This document shows, piece by piece, positions 12,501 to 21,500 of a stretch of DNA of 64,000 nt (the first letter of the stretch is position 1; each line of letters starts with the position of its first letter). The notes below the pieces were generated by a model that did no database searches, was not told where the DNA came from, and was given only the letters and a program-made list of their open reading frames with translations. The translations under genes were made by a program, and so were the position numbers. Source of the DNA: Serripes groenlandicus (taxonomy: Eukaryota; Mollusca; Bivalvia; Cardiida; Cardiidae); assembly GCA_031761405.1 (NCBI GenBank), contig JASEVX010000017.1:9120798-9184797 (forward strand), written 5' to 3'.

Positions 12501-15500
12501 AAACAAATATGATTATTATGCACGGATACAATTATCTGCTATAAACAAACATGATTGCTATGCACGGATACAATTATCTGCTATAAACAAACATGATTGT
12601 TATACACAGATACAATTACTTGGATTACAATTGAATTGCCGAATAGCTTTATCTATGAGGCTGCGTTATGACAAGCTCAGTCTCCATGTACATTTCGTAT
12701 GCACATGTAATTTTTTTGACGATAAACCATATGTGTTAAAGTCATATAAATAAAGGTTATATTGTGTTCTGTTATACTTACGGATATACCCAACTGTTAA
12801 CTGCATCTATTTCTTTCTTTAACGATTCGGGGTATAGATCTAGTTCTTTTTGATCAGGTGTTTCATAAAATTCATTGAACTCCGTATTCAGCATCCGTAT
12901 AATTTCGCTCGACTCATTGTTCACGATTGTCTGGTTGTTGTTGTCCCACAGTGTCGGTACAGTGAAGGAACCGGCGTAATCTGGGATTGTAAACGATTAT
13001 CTCATACAAAAAGTCATAGTCATACATGTAAAAGATTTGTTTGTTTTATTGCAGTTTTACGCCATTTTCCATATTATTTCAGTTATATCACGGTTACAGT
13101 TCCCTTAATTACACCAGTACTAGGCTAGGAAATATGCCTTGCCCAAGGACAATCCACCTTCACCATTGCGCGGCGACTGGGAATCGAATCCGGGATTCTT
13201 ACATGTAAAAGATACAACATTTCTAATCGCTTTTCTGTTTTAACTCTTTCTTCGAAAACACAATCCGATATATCGTTTGTTAAGAGTTTCTATTTATAAA
13301 GAGTTTATCTTAATTGATTTATATAACGTACACCGTCATTCTTGCTTTGTCTGCAAATAAACTTTGAAACATTAATATTACTGTAGTACATTCAATAACC
13401 CAATAAAGAACCCCATGTATTAATTTGTGAATAAGAAAACAATAAAGTGAAAAGGTCATCAGTGTTCTGCAATGAGCCCATTACCGTCAGTAATGTCAGC
13501 GCTTTGATTACTATACCTGGATTGACCTTGAAATAGAGCTCTCTCAAATAGTTGCATCCGTTAGGGTCCAGCTCGCATTTTGGTGCTAAAAGAGTTTTTG
13601 CTTAATCGTGTAAGACCAATCATGGCAAATCAGATAAGACGAAAAAAAGAGAAAATGCTTGAAATAAGCAATAGCTTATACTCCCTCGATACAATTATCT
13701 GCTATAAACAAACATGATTGTTATACAGGGATATAATTACCTGCTATATATAAACATGATTGTTATACACGGATACAATTACCTGCAATAAACAAACATG
13801 ATTGTTATACACAGATACAATTACCTGCTATAAACAAACATGATTGTTATACACAGATACAATTACCTGCTATAAACAAACATGATTGCTATACACAGAT
13901 ACAATTATCTGCTATAAACAAATATGATTGTTATGCACAGATACAATTATCTGCTATAAACAAACATGATTGCTATACACGGATACAATTATCTGCTATA
14001 AACACATATGATTGTTATGCACGGATACAATTATCTGCTATAAACAAACATGATTGTTATACACATATACAATTATCTGCTATAAACAAACATGCTTGTT
14101 ATGCACGGATACAATGATATGCTATAAACAAACATGATTGTTATTCACAGATACAATTATCTGCTATAAACAAATATGATTATTATGCACGGATACAATT
14201 ATCTGCTATAAACAAACATGATTGCTATGCACGGATACAATTATCTGCTATAAACAAACATGATTGTTATACACAGATACAATTACTTGGATTACAATTG
14301 AATTGCCGAATAGCTTTATCTATGAGGCTGCGTTATGACAAGCTCAGTCTCCATGTACATTTCGTATGCACATGTAATTTTTTTGACGATAAACCATATG
14401 TGTTAAAGTCATATAAATAAAGGTTATATTGTGTTCTGTTATACTTACGGATATACCCAACTGTTAACTGCATCTATTTCTTTCTTTAACGATTCGGGGT
14501 ATAGATCTAGTTCTTTTTGATCAGGTGTTTCACAAAATTCATTGAACTCCGTATTCAGCATCCGTATAATTTCGCTCGACTCATTGTTCACGATTGTCTG
14601 GTTGTTGTTGTCCCACAGTGTCGGTACAGTGAAGGAACCGGCGTAATCTGGGATTGTAAACGATTATCTCATACAAAAAGTCATAGTCATACATGTAAAA
14701 GATTTGTTTGTTTTATTGCAGTTTTACGCCATTTTCCATATTATTTCAGTTATATCACGGTTACAGTTCCCTTAATTACACCAGTACTAGGCTAGGAAAT
14801 ATGCCTTGCCCAAGGACAATCCACCTTCACCATTGCGCGGCGACTGGGAATCGAATCCGGGATTCTTACATGTAAAAGATACAACATTTCTAATCGCTTT
14901 TCTGTTTTAACTCTTTCTTCAAAAACACAATCCGATATATCGTTTGTTAAGAGTTTCTGTTTATAAAGAGTTTATCTTAATTGATTTATATAACGTACAC
15001 CGTCATTCTTGCTTTGTCTGCAAATAAACTTTGAAACATTAATATTACTGTAGTACATTCAATAACCCAATAAAGAACCCCATGTATTAATTTGTGAATA
15101 AGAAAACAATAAAGTGAAAAGGTCATCAGTGTTCTGCAATGAGCCCATTACCGTCAGTAATGTCAGCGCTTTGATTACTATACCTGGATTGACCTTGAAA
15201 TAGAGCTCTCTCAAATAGTTGCATCCGTTAGGGTCCAGCTCGCATTTTGGTGCTAAAAGAGTTTTTGCTTAATCGTGTAAGACCAATCATGGCAAATCAG
15301 ATAAGACGAAAAAAAGAGAAAATGCTTGAAATAAGCAATAGCTTATACTCCCTCGATACAATTATCTGCTATAAACAAACATGATTGTTATACAGGGATA
15401 TAATTACCTGCTATATATAAACATGATTGTTATACACGGATACAATTACCTGCAATAAACAAACATGATTGTTATACACAGATACAATTACCTGCTATAA

Positions 15501-18500
15501 ACAAACATGATTGTTATACACAGATACAATTACCTGCTATAAACAAACATGATTGCTATACACGGATACAATTATCTGCTATAAACAAATATGATTGTTA
15601 TGCACAGATACAATTATCTGCTATAAACAAACATGATTGCTATACACGGATACAATTATCTGCTATAAACACATATGATTGTTATGCACGGATACAATTA
15701 TCTGCTATAAACAAACATGATTGTTATACACATATACAATTATCTGCTATAAACAAACATGCTTGTTATGCACGGATACAATGATATGCTATAAACAAAC
15801 ATGATTGTTATTCACAGATACAATTATCTGCTATAAACAAATATGATTATTATGCACGGATACAATTATCTGCTATAAACAAACATGATTGCTATGCACG
15901 GATACAATTATCTGCTATAAACAAACATGATTGTTATACACAGATACAATTACTTGGATTAGAATTGAATTGCCGAATAGCTTTATCTATGAGGCTGCGT
16001 TATGACAAGCTCAGTCTCCATGTACATTTCGTATGCACATGTAATTTTTTTGACGATAAACCATATGTGTTAAAGTCATATAAATAAAGGTTATATTGTG
16101 TTCTGTTATACTTACGGATATACCCAACTGTTAACTGCATCTATTTCTTTCTTTAACGATTCGGGGTATAGATCTAGTTCTTTTTGATCAGGTGTTTCAC
16201 AAAATTCATTGAACTCCGTATTCAGCATCCGTATAATTTCGCTCGACTCATTGTTCACGATTGTCTGGTTGTTGTTGTCCCACAGTGTCGGTACAGTGAA
16301 GGAACCGGCGTAATCTGGGATTGTAAACGATTATCTCATACAAAAAGTCATAGTCATACATGTAAAAGATTTGTTTGTTTTATTGCAGTTTTACGCCATT
16401 TTCCATATTATTTCAGTTATATCACGGTTACAGTTCCCTTAATTACACCAGTACTAGGCTAGGAAATATGCCTTGCCCAAGGACAATCCACCTTCACCAT
16501 TGCGCGGCGACTGGGAATCGAATCCGGGATTCTTACATGTAAAAGATACAACATTTCTAATCGCTTTTCTGTTTTAACTCTTTCTTCGAAAACACAATCC
16601 GATATATCGTTTGTTAAGAGTTTCTATTTATAAAGAGTTTATCTTAATTGATTTATATAACGTACACCGTCATTCTTGCTTTGTCTGCAAATAAACTTTG
16701 AAACATTAATATTACTGTAGTACATTCAATAACCCAATAAAGAACCCCATGTATTAATTTGTGAATAAGAAAACAATAAAGTGAAAAGGTCATCAGTGTT
16801 CTGCAATGAGCCCATTACCGTCAGTAATGTCAGCGCTTTGATTACTATACCTGGATTGACCTTGAAATAGAGCTCTCTCAAATAGTTGCATCCGTTAGGG
16901 TCCAGCTCGCATTTTGGTATCTGAAAATATTAATACTCAAACTACTCGAAATTGCGTAAATATCTGCAATGATGAGATATCCTTTATTTAGTAAGGGGCT
17001 CTTCAGAGCAAATTGCTATAGTAGGCGATTACCGAAGACACTCATCGAAATCTTGTCTGGAATCAGTCCCCATTGTTTAAGTCTTAATATGGCTCTCCAT
17101 TACTGACCACCATTTCGCGTTTCAGAGAGATGTCTTCATATACGTAATTGTATATAATGTCAATGAAATAACATGCATCTGTGGAATATTTTTTTAAAAT
17201 GAATGTTTTGGTTCCATTATCGAACAGCAAAATAGTCCGTCACTAAATAAACAAAATGCGGTAACTCCAAAGAAATTTGCTTTTAAAATATATGAATTAC
17301 AAAATTGTAAATTAAAATGTATTTCTACGCTTTCAACGTGACTTGATCACGCGTAAAGTTCATGTGTTATTCCTACATATTGTAAATCGAGTGGAGTAAA
17401 ATCAGCTTCTCGATTCCGACTCAAAAACAAATACAGATAATCGAGTCCTAATAATTAAATATATACTAAAAGAAAATAAAATTATTGAAATGATAATAAA
17501 ACAAGCAAATTCAGAGAATCATGGTCCCCCGCCAGGGTCAAGGTCACAAGAATTGATATTGATGGAAAGGGGTTGTCACAAGGAATACACATGTGAAATA
17601 TGAAAGCAGTACCTATTACGGTTCAGAAGTAAGGGCCATAACTCCGTGAAAAATCATCCAACCGGAACGCAAACACGATATGCGCATCTACACTTGGTGG
17701 TGATCCTTCCTATGAAGTTTCATAAAATTCCAAAAAGCGGTTGCAGAGAAATAGCCCGGAAATGAATTTAGTCATACATAGCCTGATGGTGGAGTAAAGG
17801 GCCATAACTCCGTGAAAAATAATCCAACCGTAACGCAAACACGATCTGCGCATCTACACTTGGTGGTGATCCTTCCTAAAAAGTTTCATCAAATTCCAAA
17901 AAGCGGTTGCAGAGAGATAGCCCGGAAATGAATTAAGTCATACATAGCCGGATGGTGGGGTAAAACTCCGTGAAAAATCATCCAACCGGAACGCAAACAC
18001 GATATGCGCATCTACACTTGGTGGTGATCCTTCCTATAAAGTTTCATAAAATTCCAAAAAGCGGTTGCAGAGAAATAGCCCGGAAATGAATTTAGTCATA
18101 CATAGCCTGATGGTGGAGTAAAGGGCCATAACTCCGTGCAAAATAATCCAACCGGAACGCAAACACGATATGCGCATCTACACTTGGTGGTGATCCTTCC
18201 TATGAAGTTTCATAAAATTCCAAAAAGCGGTTGCAGAGAAATAGCCCGGAAATGAATTTAGTCATACATAGCCTGATGGTGGGGTAAAGGGCCATAACTC
18301 CGTGCAAAATAATCCAACCGGAACGCAAACACGATATGCGCATCTACACTTGGTGGTGATCCTTCCTATGAAGTTTCATAAAATTCCAAAAAGCGGTTGC
18401 AGAGAAATAGCCCGGAAATGAATTTAGTCATACATAGGGGTAAAGGGCCATAACTCGTCAGGGTCAAGGTCACAAGGTCAAAAAAATTGGTATTGATGGA

Positions 18501-21500
18501 AAGGGGTTGTCACAAGGAATACACATGTGAAATATGAAAGCAGTACCTATTACGGTTCAGAAGTTATGACCAAGGTTAAAGTTTTTGTGACAGCGTGACT
18601 GACGGACGGACTGACGGACGGACTGACGGACGGACTGACGGACGGACGGACTGACGGACGGACGGACTGACTGACGAATGAGAAATAATAGTCCCCAGCT
18701 TTCGCTAAAAGCGGGGGACAATAAATAGTTTACAAAATATAACAAATACGGTACATGTGTTAGTAAGCCTATGCGTCGGAATTCCAAAATTCCTCTAGAA
18801 TACAATGTACAAGACGCTTTTCAGCCGTAACGTTAACAATCAGCTTCACAACCAAAATTTACGAAATAAACAGGAATAAACCGAAATATACGCAATACAC
18901 ATCCAGAAGACAGAACAATTACAATTTATTACAATGATATTTTTCATAAAATGGAATATATATTGTTTGTATTGTTAAATGTTGGTTAGTTTAGTAGTAG
19001 TTTTATATTTTATTTAAGTGACACGTAATACAAGTTATACATACAATATAATAATACAACAGTATAGCATTTGTTACATATTGGGCGTTTTACCCAGCCA
19101 TACAAATGGCTTATGAGTCACTAGACATCAATCAATATAAGTACTAATAAGACGTGTTAATAGATGATAATATGATATATGAATAGTTATTAAACATGAT
19201 TATTTCAGATATTTTTAAATAACAATTTTGTATATATATATATAGCAGATTTCATAGTAAGTCTTTTATCTGTCAGCATGTATTTCAGTCGTTGGGCAAA
19301 TGGCACATCTAAAAAAGTCTGGCAAAATTCTAGTTGCATAATTATAAAATAAAAGTCTCAAGTGAGAGTATTTTATACATTGAAACAGGAAGTGATACTC
19401 CGTTTCCACCACTTTTGGTAAATTACATATCTCACAGTCTTTCTTTAATTCTTAAATTCCTAAAGCGTCCTGTTTCAATACGAAGAGGTTAAGTTCCAGT
19501 CCTAACTTGTGCTATGAAAGAGCGAAGGTGTCTCGGTAGGACCATTTTAACGTGGTTAGCTTCAGTATAACACACAGATATTTTGTATTAAAACTATTCA
19601 GACGTAATCATACACCTTTTCCGATTTTGTAATGATAAAGTTGATTGGCTCCAGTGTGAAAAGTCATGTTATGATAATGAAAGCAAATGCGGATTTATAA
19701 ATCTAAAACCTACCTTATCAGTAAATTTCCAGCCCTGTCCTTCCATCAACCAATCAACCACAGTAACGGATATGACTTTACTCAATCCCTTCAAGTTACG
19801 GACGATCAGTACCCTATGGGCCCATGGACAAGCCAGTGACACATAGACATGGTAACGGTTAACCTCCGCCTTAAAGCCTGTAGATCCGTCAGCTGTTAAC
19901 AAATATCGAGCAATTCTGAATCCTTAGTAGACCAATTTTAATAGCGTGCTTGTAAGGGATTGGGTAAATGTGTATTTATGGATCACAGGGTTATGCTGAA
20001 TTGGTCTGTAAATGCACCATGGGTAACTAGTCCCCATGATCCATTATTGACCTCTCGGCGCATTAATTTCTTAGCATTTGTTAATTTTATATTGGAGTAC
20101 TCAGGTCTTAAGTTTTTCATTGATGTTCCAACATTGTTATAATGATCTTTTTTGGGTGACCTTAACCTATTAAATGCAGTTTTGTTGAATCCATGATGAA
20201 CTATTTTTTCCGCACAGTCTCATCCTAAAATGCGTTGTATGTTGTACAGCAATTGGTAGGCTGCCAACTCCGAAAAATGGTATATCTTCTATGATACGAT
20301 TGAATTAATCGCTATATGTGTCAGCATGTAGCTAAATGGTTAACCTCAACACTGGTAACAAGGATTGTATTCGCAAACGATCGGTTTACGAACATCACAC
20401 TTAAACAAGAAATATCTTTAAAAAAGATAAACGTAAAACAATATGTGAAAACACTAAGAAACGTATCATATGCGCATATTATTTTACTTGAATATCACAG
20501 AGACATATAAACACTGTGTTTATATGTCTCTGAAAATCAGAAAGATTTTGCTTAGTTTGAAAAAGGTTTCTACACAAATTTGTGCCATGACAAATACGTC
20601 ACATGACTGGAGATTACGCGAGGCTCCCAATGGGTGTATACGTTTCAATTGACGATAAATAACTTAGAACTTATCATGTTTCAAAAATAATTAATATTTT
20701 GCTCTTAAATATTATATTTCATACGTTTTCACTGATTTTTTCACTGATATTTATTTCTTAAGGAAAACAATTAAAGGTTAGTATACAGAACATTTCATTT
20801 TAAAACTGCACCTTATAAGTGCCTCTCGTAGTATCGCCAACTTGACCATGAACCAATCAAAACGTTTCATTTCCTGTATTTCTTCCACATTATTCATTAA
20901 ATATAACATTTGATTGGTCTACAATCTAGATCATTTGTTTAACATCTAGGTCAAAACTGAGGTTATATGTCTATCGACGAAAAAACAACACTAACGGTGA
21001 AAGTTGACAGGTCGGACACAGGTCTGCAACACTTTTTCGAGCCCATCTCTGCTTATAAACGGATTTAAACATATGAAACAATTGGTTGCAGCATGAATTT
21101 TCTATGACATCTAAAAAATACACCATATTAATATGAAACTCATGAGTGATTTTACGTCATTAGCGCATTGTGTTTACTCACGATCACATCATATGTGTGT
21201 ACTTTCGAAAAATAAAAACAATACTGATATGTTGTAGAATTTGATCCTAATTGTAACAGTTTATTTCCTTGGTCGCTTAAACTGAACCGGCCAATCACAG
21301 TTCTCCTTAAAAATATCTGCAAAACGAGGTAGCAGACCCGTGTCCGGCCTGTCAAAATTCACCATTATTGTCACGATTTAAAGTCTGGTAAATCGATCGT
21401 TTGCGGATAAAATCCTTGTGACCAGTGTTTATGGTAACCATTTAGCTACATGCCGATACATAGCGCTTTATTCTATCGTCGTCTTTTATTTTGTATTGGA

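Larger units (their letters stand above)
11915..16915. repeat. 1,667-bp unit in three tandem copies
   Basis: Units are 11915-13581, 13582-15248 and 15249-16915. Each holds a 42-bp minisatellite, exon 4 and exon 3 of the reductase, and a SINE. I find only a handful of single-base differences between copies. The joints share the three bases GGT between the MITE end and the exon 3 edge. Confidence 0.95.

Noticed and set aside
12021..12618. CRISPR-like array
   Set aside because: Units are 42-bp contiguous repeats with no unique spacers, in a eukaryotic intron, and repeated three times with the duplicated block.
12850..13128. 92-codon plus-strand frame present in three copies
   Set aside because: It is antisense to reductase exon 4 and runs into a SINE. 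Its conservation reflects the triplicated unit.
18557..18805. RQSV-repeat protein
   Set aside because: Product of the (GACGGACT)n microsatellite inside a dispersed repeat.
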